From Bacteroidia bacterium (GTDB lineage: Bacteria > Bacteroidota > Bacteroidia > AKYH767-A > OLB10), in the NCBI GenBank assembly GCA_025450095.1, contig JANWID010000009.1, positions 1-7,242 on the forward strand: a stretch of 7,242 bases of DNA, read 5' to 3'. Positions 1 to 7,233 of this stretch are shown one piece after another; position 1 is the first letter of the stretch, and every line of letters begins with the position of its first letter. The position numbers were made by a program, and so were the translations under genes. The notes under the pieces were generated by a model. That model was given only the letters and a program-made list of their open reading frames with translations, did not search any database and was not told where the DNA came from.

Positions 1-1125
1 ATCAGTTTTGATGTACCCTTTCCACCAAATTATGGAGGTGTGATCGATGTGTTTTTTAAGGTGAGAGCGTTACATGAAAAAGGTGTGAAGGTACACTTGC
101 ATTGTTTTCAGTATGGGCGCGAAAAGGCGACCGTGCTCACTAAATTTTGTCATACCATTCATTACTATCAGCGAAACGTTGCAAAGTCGCAACTTTTCAT
201 GAAGCAACCTTATATTGTTATTTCAAGGACTTCGGATGAATTGATGAACAACCTGCTCAAAGATGAATATCCCATTTTATTTGAAGGAATCCATACCTGT
301 AACATCCTGGGTGATGATCGGATCCGTGACCGGATAAAAGTAGTTCGTACACACAACATCGAGCACGATTATTACCAGAACCTGGCTAAGGTGGAAGGAA
401 ATATTTTTAAAAAATACTATTTCTTTAATGAAGCCAGTAAACTGGAAACTTTTGAATCGGTTCTGCAGAATGCACATATCATAGCTGCGATTTCACGAAA
501 CGATACTGCGTATTTTGATAAAAAATACGGCAATGCATTTTACATTCCTGCCTTTCATTCCAATGAACAGGTGCATATTACGCCCGGGCGGGGAAACTTT
601 ACTTTTTATCATGGCAATCTCGCTATTGGTGAAAATAATGAGGCTGCGTTATATCTTGTGAATGAAATTTACAACCAGCTGAAACTTCCGTTGATCATTG
701 CCGGGTCGCGACCAACTACTGATCTTCGAAACGCGGTTGCGAAAAAAAATCACATCACACTCATCAGTGATCTCACCACGAAACAAATTCACCAGTTAAT
801 TAACGATGCACACATAAATGTTTTGCCTACTTTCCAACCCACAGGCATAAAATTGAAGTTGCTTTCGGCGTTGTACAATGGACGTTTTGCTGTTGTGAAT
901 CCAATGATGGTTGAAAATACCGGTTTAGAAATGCTCTGTGAAGTTGGGGCAACACCTGCTGAAATCCGGGAAAAAATCACAAGACTTATGGATACAGATT
1001 TCCGTGCCAGTGATATCCGCACCCGGGAAAAAATTCTGTATGAAAATTTTTCAAACAGTGTGAATGTCCAGAAACTGATGGACCTTATTTATTCGACAGG
1101 AAAAGGATTATTTCCTCAATTCTGA
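1..1125 (+). CDS. Glycosyltransferase, GT-B fold (5'-truncated by window edge)
   Basis: The frame is open from base 1, so the gene begins outside the window. The GTG at base 40 is not the true start, because the 13 codons before it encode SFDVPFPPNYGG, the typical first beta strand and glycine-rich loop of a GT-B N-terminal domain. Probably only about 5-10 residues are missing; 374 codons are visible, close to the usual length of about 380. Numbering from base 1, RTHNIEHDYY (about 116-125) lies in the N-terminal domain. The C-terminal nucleotide-sugar domain begins near residue 201 with FYHGNLAIGENNEAA and contains LPTFQPTGIKLKLL with the following ALYNGR (275-295), which resembles the donor-binding region of GT4-like enzymes. 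No signal peptide or membrane segment is visible, so it is probably cytosolic or peripheral and transfers a sugar during surface glycan synthesis. Donor and acceptor cannot be read from the sequence. It ends in TGA and faces the ftsE-like gene, with no terminator between them. Confidence 0.85.
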   Translation: MSFDVPFPPNYGGVIDVFFKVRALHEKGVKVHLHCFQYGREKATVLTKFCHTIHYYQRNVAKSQLFMKQPYIVISRTSDELMNNLLKDEYPILFEGIHTCNILGDDRIRDRIKVVRTHNIEHDYYQNLAKVEGNIFKKYYFFNEASKLETFESVLQNAHIIAAISRNDTAYFDKKYGNAFYIPAFHSNEQVHITPGRGNFTFYHGNLAIGENNEAALYLVNEIYNQLKLPLIIAGSRPTTDLRNAVAKKNHITLISDLTTKQIHQLINDAHINVLPTFQPTGIKLKLLSALYNGRFAVVNPMMVENTGLEMLCEVGATPAEIREKITRLMDTDFRASDIRTREKILYENFSNSVNVQKLMDLIYSTGKGLFPQF

Positions 1126-1175
1126 GACTGGTCGAAAACTTTACCCAGTTCAAATTTGATGATTCTTGCAGGATA
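1116..1175 (-). other. Conserved-looking FtsE C-terminal tail beyond the TAG
   Basis: Nineteen codons in the ftsE frame lie downstream of the in-frame TAG and encode YPARIIKFELGKVFDQSQN, ending in TGA. Bacteroidota FtsE proteins, as I know the family, end with a similar segment (a K-F/Y-P-A-R motif, then a beta strand and G-K-V). The stretch therefore looks like the real C-terminus, now separated from the rest by one stop codon. It overlaps the 3' end of the convergent glycosyltransferase gene by 10 bases. It is either untranslated, reached by stop readthrough, or evidence of a sequencing or assembly error. Confidence 0.7.
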
Positions 1176-1805
1176 CTATTCGATCAATGAATAATTGTGT
1201 GTGGCCATCACCACAGCTGTTCCATTCCTGCTGATTTCAAAAAACAGGATCATGATTTCATTAGAGGTTTCAGGATCGAGGTTACCACTGGGCTCATCGG
1301 CCAGCATTACATCAGGATCATTCAGCAATGCCCGGGCAATGGCTAAACGTTGTTGCTCACCACCCGACAATTCATGAGGAAGCTTGAAGCCTTTGGTGCC
1401 AATACCCACCTTACTCAAAACTTCATTTATCCGGTCATTGATTTTGACAGAATCATTCCATCCTGTTGCTTTCAGAACGAATTCCAGGTTCTCTTTGGCT
1501 GTGCGATCAGAAAGTAATTGAAAATCCTGAAATACAATACCCAATTTCCTTCTCAAAAACGGAATTTCCTTATTTTTAATCTTGCGAAGATTGTATCCTG
1601 CAATGGAGCCTTCACCCTGGGTAAGCTTGAGGTCACCGTAAAGAACTTTCAAAAGGCTGCTTTTGCCACTGCCAGTTTTACCGATGAGATAAACGAATTC
1701 ACCTTTATTTACATTCAGGTTAACATTATTCAGTATCAGATTTTTTTGTTGAAAGATACTAACGTTCTCCAGGTTGATGATACGTTCCTCTGTCATTGTG
1801 CTCAT
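1176..1805 (-). CDS. ftsE: FtsE-like ABC transporter ATP-binding protein, apparently cut short by an in-frame TAG
   Basis: This is a complete ABC ATPase core: Walker A GKTGSGKS (42-49), Q-loop Q93 in IVFQDFQLL, signature LSGGEQQR (146-153), Walker B VMLADE (166-171), D-loop SGNLD (173-177) and switch His203 in ATHNY. The pattern and size fit FtsE, which works with the permease FtsX at the inner membrane in division and cell-wall hydrolase control. A LolD/MacB-type ATPase is the main alternative, and no permease gene is next door. The frame stops at TAG (1178-1176) right after NYSLIE, giving 209 aa. FtsE proteins continue here, and so does this DNA: the same frame reads YPARIIKFELGKVFDQSQN before TGA at 1118-1116, for a total of about 229 residues. 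AAG to TAG, a single base change, would explain it. The start ATG directly abuts the stop of the upstream small gene; Met4 is an alternative start. Confidence 0.88.
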   Translation of the reverse strand: MSTMTEERIINLENVSIFQQKNLILNNVNLNVNKGEFVYLIGKTGSGKSSLLKVLYGDLKLTQGEGSIAGYNLRKIKNKEIPFLRRKLGIVFQDFQLLSDRTAKENLEFVLKATGWNDSVKINDRINEVLSKVGIGTKGFKLPHELSGGEQQRLAIARALLNDPDVMLADEPSGNLDPETSNEIMILFFEISRNGTAVVMATHNYSLIE

Positions 1806-2009
1806 TTATAGTTCCAGTTTTAACACTTTTCCAAATGGGATTTCATTGATAATGGTCTTTACCTGGCTTTCCTTATCCGCCAGGCCACATTTCAAAAGGG
1901 CCTTTTCCGGCCTGTCGACCCTGAAATATGCCAACAGCGTAAAATTATCATCACGCAACTGCACATAATCGGGAATCTTGGCTTTGCCTTTTATTTTGAG
2001 AATGTACAT
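1806..2009 (-). CDS. Small conserved-looking hypothetical protein upstream of ftsE
   Basis: This is a 67-residue soluble protein with no signal peptide, membrane segment or recognisable catalytic motif. Salient pieces are MYILKIKGKAKIPDYVQLRD at the start, LLAYFRVDRPEKAL in the middle and IPFGKVLKLEL at the end, suggesting a compact alpha/beta fold. Its TAA stop is immediately followed by the ATG of the ftsE-like gene, so the two are almost certainly co-transcribed and probably translationally coupled. I chose ATG at 2009 because an AAAGGA sits just before it and because the candidate -7 element at 2041-2034 would leave almost no leader for the other ATG at 2024 (72 aa). From memory and unverified, similar short proteins beside ftsE in Flavobacteriia sometimes carry the label fructose-6-phosphate aldolase; this one is far too short to be an aldolase. 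Function unknown. Confidence 0.75.
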   Translation of the reverse strand: MYILKIKGKAKIPDYVQLRDDNFTLLAYFRVDRPEKALLKCGLADKESQVKTIINEIPFGKVLKLEL

Positions 2010-2033
2010 TTTTCCTTTATCCATACGACAATG

Positions 2034-2041
2034 CAAACATA
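2034..2041 (-). promoter_or_regulatory. Candidate Bacteroidota -7 promoter element for the small gene/ftsE unit
   Basis: Read on the minus strand this is TATGTTTG, an exact match to the TAnnTTTG consensus of the primary sigma factor in Bacteroidota. It lies 24 bases upstream of the preferred ATG at 2009. No clear TTG -33 element is seen about 19-20 bases further upstream, where only TTATTC is present, so the assignment rests on the -7 match and position. Confidence 0.45.
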
Positions 2042-2141
2042 ATCAAACCCCGGTGAATAATTTCCGGATCGCCATACTAAAATGTTTGTTGTTTTTGTTA
2101 ATGCTTGCACATGGTGGCTGAATCTCTAAAATTAAAACATG

Positions 2142-2161
2142 ATCCGGGAACACGCCCGGAT
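2142..2161. repeat. Perfect inverted repeat in the divergent intergenic region
   Basis: ATCCGGG (2142-2148) and CCCGGAT (2155-2161) are perfect reverse complements around a 6-base spacer, AACACG. The repeat sits between the two divergent promoters, about 80 bases from the plus-strand -7 element and 100 from the minus-strand one. It is not followed by a convincing T run on the plus strand, and no gene ends here, so it is not an obvious terminator. It could be a protein-binding site or a hairpin; with only 7-bp arms, chance is possible. The remainder of this spacer (2042-2275) is AT-rich with no other structure that I can support. Confidence 0.4.
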
Positions 2162-2240
2162 AGCGAGTTTTCACCATTACCATGTTCATAAAATTCCCGC
2201 ATGGGGAAATAAACACGGGCCTAATGCCGTTTGTAAGAAT

Positions 2241-2248
2241 TAATTTTG
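2241..2248 (+). promoter_or_regulatory. Candidate Bacteroidota -7 promoter element for the TPR/barrel operon
   Basis: TAATTTTG matches TAnnTTTG exactly and ends 27 bases before the ATG at 2276, which would give a leader of about 20 bases. No TTG is present at the expected -33 distance; the nearest, at 2231-2233, is too close. This is a plausible promoter for both downstream genes, which have no other promoter between them. Confidence 0.5.
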
Positions 2249-2275
2249 CCTGCATCCTATCCCTCTCCTAAGATT

Positions 2276-5200
2276 ATGAAAAACAACACGTTGTTGAGAT
2301 ATATTCCCATTATTTTCATTTATATTGTTTCCTGGTTGCCTGTTACTGCGCAACAACAGGAAATACATTACGATCCCGGAAAAAAATACAGGCTTGCGCA
2401 TGAACTATTTCAGAAAGAAAAATACAGCGCTGCGCGTGACCTGTTTCGTGAATTTCTTGATCAGAAAGATATACTCAATGTGAACGACAGGATCAATGCC
2501 GAATACTATATGGCGCTCAGCGGTGCTGAACTGTTTCATCCCGATGCCGAAAATGAACTCATACAATTTACACAAAACCATCCTGAAAGTCTGAAAGCAA
2601 AGCTGGCCTATTTTCATGCCGGTAAAATTTTATACAAGCAAAAAAAATACAAGAAGGCAGTCGATTACTTTGAAAAAACAGACATCAGCTATCTTGAAAA
2701 CGAAGAAATACCGGAATACTATTTCAAGTTGGGATACAGTTATTTTTCAGTAAAAGATTACCAGCATGCCAGCAAAAGTTTTCATGAAATCCTGCAGGTG
2801 GAATCCAAATACAAAACTGCAGCGAATTATTATTACGCGCATGTTGCTTACCAGACTAATAATCTGTATACTGCCCTCGAAGGATTTACAAGACTGAAAG
2901 ATGCTGAAAGTTTCGGACCCATTGTACCTTACTACATCATACAGATCTACTACGAACAACAAAAATATGATGAAGTAATTACCTATGCGAAAACATTGGA
3001 GGGTCGGGCTGACGTCAAAAATACCGCTGAGATCAGTCGCTTTGTTGCGGAATCATATTACAAAAAGGGTCAGTATGAGGAAGCCCTGAAAATGTTCGAA
3101 GATTTCGAACGGAATTATCCTCGTCTTAGCAGGGAAGACCTATACCAGCTTGGGTATTCCAATTATAAACTGGGCAAGTGTGAAAAGGCGGTAAAATATT
3201 TTGAAAAGGTTGTGAGTACCCAGGACAAACTCCAGCAGGTTGCGTATTACAACCTTGGTGATTGCTTCTTAAAAATGAATAACAAACAAAGCGCACGCAA
3301 CGCTTTCCAGTTTGCATCTAAAACCGATTATGATAAAGCTATCAAAGAGGAATCGCTGTTCAATTATGCCAAACTCTCTTTCGAATTATCGTACCAGCCT
3401 GTCGCTATCAATGCTCTGAATGAATTCATCAAATTATATCCGGCTTCAAAATATATTGATGAAGTAAATGAGATCCTGGCGCAGTTGTACATCACAACCA
3501 AAAATTATAAGGATGCTTTAGTCGCACTTGATAAAATAAAGAGCAAATCACCCAAGGCAAATGCAGCATATCAAAAAGTGGCGTATTTCAGGGCGATTGA
3601 ATATTTCAACGACCGAGATTACGAAAAAGCAATTGGATTTTTTAATAAGGCTATAACAACTGAAGTGGATCCGAAAATCAGGGCGCAGGCCATGTACTGG
3701 AAAGCGGAGTCCATTTATAACCAGCAAAAATATGAAGCTGCAATAAAACAGTACCGGATTTTTATTTTCAATCCCGGGTCCATAAATACACCCATGTATA
3801 ACACTGCGAATTACAATATGGGGTATTGCTATTTTAAGCTTGAAGATTATAAGGAAGCCAATAACTGGTTCCGGAAATATGTACATAACAAAGCTGAAAC
3901 TGATGCTCCGAAATATAATGATGCGCTTATACGAACCGGTGATGGATTTTTTGTAACCAAGGATTACGATAACGCGATGTTATTTTATGATAATGCCATA
4001 GCATCAAAAGCGAAGGCATCCGATTACTGTATGTTTCAAAGCGGTATCATTCAGGGAATCAGGGGAAATATGAAAGGTAAGGTAAGTACCATGAACCAAC
4101 TCGTAAATACCTACCCGAAATCAACCTACATCGACGATGCAGCATATGAAAAAGGCACCGCACTGATGGCCCTTGAAGATTACAGGGGCGCCGAGGAAGT
4201 ATTCCGAAAAGTGATGCGTGATGTACCGGGCAGTGAGTATGCGAAAAAATCGCTGCTGAAAATTGCACTGGTTCAATACAACCTGAAACAGGATAATGAA
4301 GCGCTGAACACCTACAAGGATGTGGTGAAAAAATATCCATCTTCACCGGAGGCTATGGAAGCATTGACCGGTATAAAAAACATTCATGTGAGCAATGGAA
4401 ACCCGCAGGCATATTTTGATTATGTAAAAACCGTTTCCCCGGCAAGCATCAGCGAAGGCGCACAGGATTCTATCACCTACGAAGCAGCTGAAACGCTTTA
4501 CATGAAAGGTGATCATGGGAAAGCATCGAAGAATTTCGAAGATTACCTGGCGAAATTCCCCAATGGAAATTTCGTGATGAATGCCACATTTTACAAAGCA
4601 GAATCTGATTACAGGGCTAATGATTTTGATAAAGCTTTAACAGGTTACCTGTACGTAACTGAACAGCCCAGGAATATTTTTACTGAAAAATCATTGTTAA
4701 AGGCCGGATCTATTCATTATAAAAAAGGTAATTATGATGAGGCTCTCAAAAATTTCGACAGACTCGAGGAGATAGCTGATTTCAGGGATAATATAGTGGA
4801 AGCGCAAGCCGGTCAAATGCGGAGTCATTACAAAAAAGGTGAATATGAAAGCACCATCACCCAGGCACGAAAGCTCATTGATGGCGATAAAGTACCGAAT
4901 GAGTTACGCACCGAAGCCAACCTGTTGCAGGGCCGTTCGTCAATGGCGTTGAATGATTTGCAGACAGCCGGTGATGCCTTCGCTGTGGTTGCTAAAATTC
5001 CAAACAGCGAGAGTGGCGCTGAAGCGAAATACAGCCTTGCATTGATCCAGTACAAACTCAACAACTTCAAGGAATCACAAAAAAAGTGTTTCGATGTGAT
5101 CAACCAGGTGCCAACTTATGAATACTGGATCGGGAAATCATTTATCCTGTTAGGTGACAACTATGCGGCTTTGAAGGATCCGTTCCAGGCTAAGCATACG

Positions 5201-5386
5201 TATCGTTCGGTGATCGAAAATTATGAGAAAAACGCAGCCGATCCGGAAGATATCAGGGACATTGCCCAACAAAAACTGGATGTCATTGAAAAAGGCGAAC
5301 ATGAATCGCAACAAAAAGAAATAGAAGAAAAAGAAAAAACTTATTTCGGTGCTGAAAATGATACGACAGGAGGTGACCATGAATAA
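2276..5386 (+). CDS. Large exported tetratricopeptide-repeat (TPR) protein
   Basis: This is a 1036-aa protein. The ATG at 2276 was chosen over an in-frame TTG at 2246 because it begins a clean signal peptide: Lys2, Arg8, a hydrophobic core (about 9-23) and likely cleavage VTA|QQQ after Ala25. There is no lipobox Cys, so it should be soluble in the periplasm. From about residue 36 to 1000 it is an almost unbroken solenoid; I count about 26 TPR-like helix pairs, for example AESYYKKGQYEEALKMFEDF, LYQLGYSNYKLGKCEKAVKY and GSIHYKKGNYDEALKNFDRL. The last 25 or so residues are a highly charged tail (KEIEEKEK, then an acidic end DTTGGDHE). TPR solenoids are protein-binding scaffolds and no catalytic domain is visible. 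The gene overlaps the next one, an outer-membrane barrel, by 8 bases, which suggests that they form a complex. The type IX secretion TPR protein SprE/PorW is an alternative identity, but that family is a lipoprotein and this is not. Confidence 0.88.
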   Translation: MKNNTLLRYIPIIFIYIVSWLPVTAQQQEIHYDPGKKYRLAHELFQKEKYSAARDLFREFLDQKDILNVNDRINAEYYMALSGAELFHPDAENELIQFTQNHPESLKAKLAYFHAGKILYKQKKYKKAVDYFEKTDISYLENEEIPEYYFKLGYSYFSVKDYQHASKSFHEILQVESKYKTAANYYYAHVAYQTNNLYTALEGFTRLKDAESFGPIVPYYIIQIYYEQQKYDEVITYAKTLEGRADVKNTAEISRFVAESYYKKGQYEEALKMFEDFERNYPRLSREDLYQLGYSNYKLGKCEKAVKYFEKVVSTQDKLQQVAYYNLGDCFLKMNNKQSARNAFQFASKTDYDKAIKEESLFNYAKLSFELSYQPVAINALNEFIKLYPASKYIDEVNEILAQLYITTKNYKDALVALDKIKSKSPKANAAYQKVAYFRAIEYFNDRDYEKAIGFFNKAITTEVDPKIRAQAMYWKAESIYNQQKYEAAIKQYRIFIFNPGSINTPMYNTANYNMGYCYFKLEDYKEANNWFRKYVHNKAETDAPKYNDALIRTGDGFFVTKDYDNAMLFYDNAIASKAKASDYCMFQSGIIQGIRGNMKGKVSTMNQLVNTYPKSTYIDDAAYEKGTALMALEDYRGAEEVFRKVMRDVPGSEYAKKSLLKIALVQYNLKQDNEALNTYKDVVKKYPSSPEAMEALTGIKNIHVSNGNPQAYFDYVKTVSPASISEGAQDSITYEAAETLYMKGDHGKASKNFEDYLAKFPNGNFVMNATFYKAESDYRANDFDKALTGYLYVTEQPRNIFTEKSLLKAGSIHYKKGNYDEALKNFDRLEEIADFRDNIVEAQAGQMRSHYKKGEYESTITQARKLIDGDKVPNELRTEANLLQGRSSMALNDLQTAGDAFAVVAKIPNSESGAEAKYSLALIQYKLNNFKESQKKCFDVINQVPTYEYWIGKSFILLGDNYAALKDPFQAKHTYRSVIENYEKNAADPEDIRDIAQQKLDVIEKGEHESQQKEIEEKEKTYFGAENDTTGGDHE
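5368..5374 (+). promoter_or_regulatory. Strong Shine-Dalgarno sequence for the barrel gene, inside the TPR gene
   Basis: AGGAGGT lies four bases before the ATG at 5379. Bacteroidota genes generally use weak or no Shine-Dalgarno sequences, so such a full match is notable. It decides in favour of the start at 5379 over the GTG at 5349. The site lies within the last codons of the TPR gene, so ribosomes finishing that gene would be placed directly at the next start. Confidence 0.7.
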
Positions 5387-7064
5387 TCAATCACGGATCC
5401 CGAGCAATTTAAAATTCATGACTCGTAAATTACTATTCACTTCACTTGCTGTTACCTGCTTCATCACCACATCGTGGTCGCAGCAGGGAAACCTGGGTGA
5501 TGAACAAATCAATGTTGTGAAAGCCTATCAGCCTACCCTTTCCGATGCTTTCAAAATAAGCGATGTGCCGGAACGTGATACAGCAGTTGGGTACACTCCT
5601 GACATGAAATACAGTGTCAGCCAGATACAATACCAGACTGTTTATACGATTTCTCCAATAAAACCCTTAAAAATCAAGGATGAGAATATCAAAAAACTTT
5701 ACCGGGGATTCATCAAAGCGGGATATGGAACCAAGAATACACCGTATGGAGAAATTTTTTATAACAGCCTTCGTTCCAAATCAGCTGACGCCGGAATACA
5801 CCTCAGTCACATATCATCTTCGGGCGATATTAAAGAGTACGGATTTCCCGGTATGAGTGAATCGGGTGTGAAAGTGTTTGGTACCAAATTTTTTGATAAC
5901 AATTTGTTGCGTGGCGAAATCGGTTATAACCGGTTGCAATATCACTATTACGGTTATAACGACCCTCCTGATATTTTTTCGAAATCGCAGACTAAGCATG
6001 CATTTGACGATGTATTCGGCAATTTCATTTTCAAAAGTTCCGATAAGGATGCGGATGACCTTCGCTATACCGGCGGAATATCTTTCTACAATTTTACGGA
6101 TAACAGAGATAATGATGAAAGTGATTTTATTTTCGACGCGTGTATTGGAAAAAAAATAAATGATTTTGATTTAGGTGCGGATGTGAAGGTCGATTTCCTC
6201 CGGTACGAAAATAATTCATATGGTTCTGATAGCCGCGGGATCATCCGTGTAAACCCTCGTTTTGTAAAGGTATTTGATCGTCTGAAACTAACGGCTGGCG
6301 CCAATGTGCCGATTGAGATCAACGACATTACAAAATACCATTTATACCCACATGTCCGGGTAGATTACACTCTTATCCAGGACGTGATGACTGCATTCGG
6401 ACAATTGACCGGCAACCTGGAGCGCAACAGTTTCAGGATGTTTTCAAAGGAAAATCCATTCATAGGAATGGACTTCCGACTTGAAAATACGAATAACAAA
6501 CTCGACATTTCGGGAGGATTTAATGTGAAGCTCGACAGGCAACTTGCATTTATCGGGAGTATTGCATTCCGCAGACTTACCAATGATGCATTTTATTACA
6601 ACCTGCCGGCTTCAAGTACGCTGGTTGTTTATGATGTATTATATGAAGATAATTCGCAAACGAATATTCATGCTGAAATTATTTTTGACCAGGGTGAAAA
6701 AACCAGCTGGAGTGTTGCTGCTGATTATTTCGCAAATAATTTATCAGGTGATGCGAAGCCCTTGTTCCGTCCCGATTTCAAATTTACACTCAACGGAAGC
6801 TACACCATGGCTGACAAAATTTATCTCACTACGCAATGGTCATACGTGACCTCCCGTTATGCGATCAATTATGAAGCCACCGGTGGCGCATATACGACGT
6901 TAAAAGGGTATATTGATGCAAACCTGGGTGTGGAGTATAAATACACCAAAGTGATGTCGTTTTTTGCCAATCTGAACAACTTTACCGCATCCAAATACTC
7001 ACGCTGGTATAATTACCCATCTTACCGTTTTGGAGCCATGGCGGGGCTTACTTATTCATTCTAA
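5379..7064 (+). CDS. Outer-membrane beta-barrel protein, TonB-receptor-like without plug
   Basis: This is a 561-aa protein with a signal peptide. The start at 5379 follows AGGAGGT; an internal ATG at 5418 (548 aa) would give a more ordinary signal peptide, MTRKLLFTSLAV. Cleavage is likely after SWS (residue 34), before QQGN. The mature N-terminus carries INVVKAYQPTLSDAFKI (44-60), then a linker to about residue 100. The rest alternates polar and aromatic/hydrophobic residues (for example YRGFIKAGYGT and LRGEIGYNRLQYHYYGY), as in transmembrane beta strands. It ends in GAMAGLTYSF, the classic C-terminal outer-membrane signature with terminal Phe. It lacks the roughly 120-residue plug and carboxypeptidase-like domain of true TonB-dependent transporters, although homologues may be labelled as such. 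It overlaps the TPR gene by 8 bases and is followed by terminators, so it is the last gene of the operon. Its substrate is unknown; a structural or assembly role with the TPR protein is inferred. Confidence 0.82.
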   Translation: MNNQSRIPSNLKFMTRKLLFTSLAVTCFITTSWSQQGNLGDEQINVVKAYQPTLSDAFKISDVPERDTAVGYTPDMKYSVSQIQYQTVYTISPIKPLKIKDENIKKLYRGFIKAGYGTKNTPYGEIFYNSLRSKSADAGIHLSHISSSGDIKEYGFPGMSESGVKVFGTKFFDNNLLRGEIGYNRLQYHYYGYNDPPDIFSKSQTKHAFDDVFGNFIFKSSDKDADDLRYTGGISFYNFTDNRDNDESDFIFDACIGKKINDFDLGADVKVDFLRYENNSYGSDSRGIIRVNPRFVKVFDRLKLTAGANVPIEINDITKYHLYPHVRVDYTLIQDVMTAFGQLTGNLERNSFRMFSKENPFIGMDFRLENTNNKLDISGGFNVKLDRQLAFIGSIAFRRLTNDAFYYNLPASSTLVVYDVLYEDNSQTNIHAEIIFDQGEKTSWSVAADYFANNLSGDAKPLFRPDFKFTLNGSYTMADKIYLTTQWSYVTSRYAINYEATGGAYTTLKGYIDANLGVEYKYTKVMSFFANLNNFTASKYSRWYNYPSYRFGAMAGLTYSF

Positions 7065-7072
7065 GTTAATGG

Positions 7073-7085
7073 CCTGATAATCAGG
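7073..7085 (+). terminator. Weak hairpin followed by a T-rich run
   Basis: CCTGA (7073-7077) pairs with TCAGG (7081-7085) around a 3-base loop, eight bases after the barrel gene's stop, and is followed by a T-rich run (7086-7099). The stem is only five base pairs, so this may be a minor or accessory terminator ahead of the strong one just downstream. Confidence 0.35.
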
Positions 7086-7099
7086 TCCTATTTTTCTTT

Positions 7100-7137
7100 A
7101 AAAACCCCCGCTTCCAATACCTGGAACGGGGGTTTTT
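7100..7137. terminator. Strong bidirectional rho-independent terminator
   Basis: AAAAACCCCCG (7100-7110) pairs with CGGGGGTTTTT (7127-7137). After one bulged C (7111) the stem continues with TTCCA (7112-7116) against TGGAA (7122-7126), closing on the loop ATACC. The GC-rich stem is flanked by A5 on the left and T5 on the right, so it can work on both strands. It ends the TPR/barrel operon 36 bases after the stop codon. Confidence 0.9.
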
Positions 7138-7233
7138 CGTTTATTCACAATACACCCCTTTTTTGTTGATAAATTATTACCAAAAAGCACCGAAATACCT
7201 ATGAAAATACAGGGCTCGTAACGTTAAAAATGC

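Noticed and set aside
40..42. GTG as the start of the glycosyltransferase
   Set aside because: The frame is open to base 1 and the preceding residues (DVPFPPNYGG) belong to the conserved N-terminal domain, so the start is outside the window.
2043..2255. A 70-codon minus-strand frame spanning the divergent spacer, ending just before the small gene
   Set aside because: It covers both promoter candidates and the inverted repeat, has no recognisable domain or natural composition, and looks like a chance frame in an intergenic region.
4059..4346. Minus-strand frames inside the TPR gene (such as the 95- and 112-codon ones)
   Set aside because: They lie antisense to a well-supported gene with clear TPR periodicity and encode no recognisable protein.
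2276..5386. Identity as the type IX secretion/gliding protein SprE (PorW)
   Set aside because: SprE/PorW is a TPR lipoprotein; this protein has no lipobox, and no other secretion-system gene lies nearby.
5418..5480. Cys27 of the barrel protein as a lipoprotein attachment site
   Set aside because: The preceding residues AVT do not make a lipobox (position -1 should be Gly, Ala or Ser), the Cys sits inside the hydrophobic core, and a normal cleavage site follows at SWS|QQ.
5379..7064. A true TonB-dependent transporter
   Set aside because: There is no plug domain or carboxypeptidase-like N-terminal domain and the protein is too short; only the barrel signature is supported.
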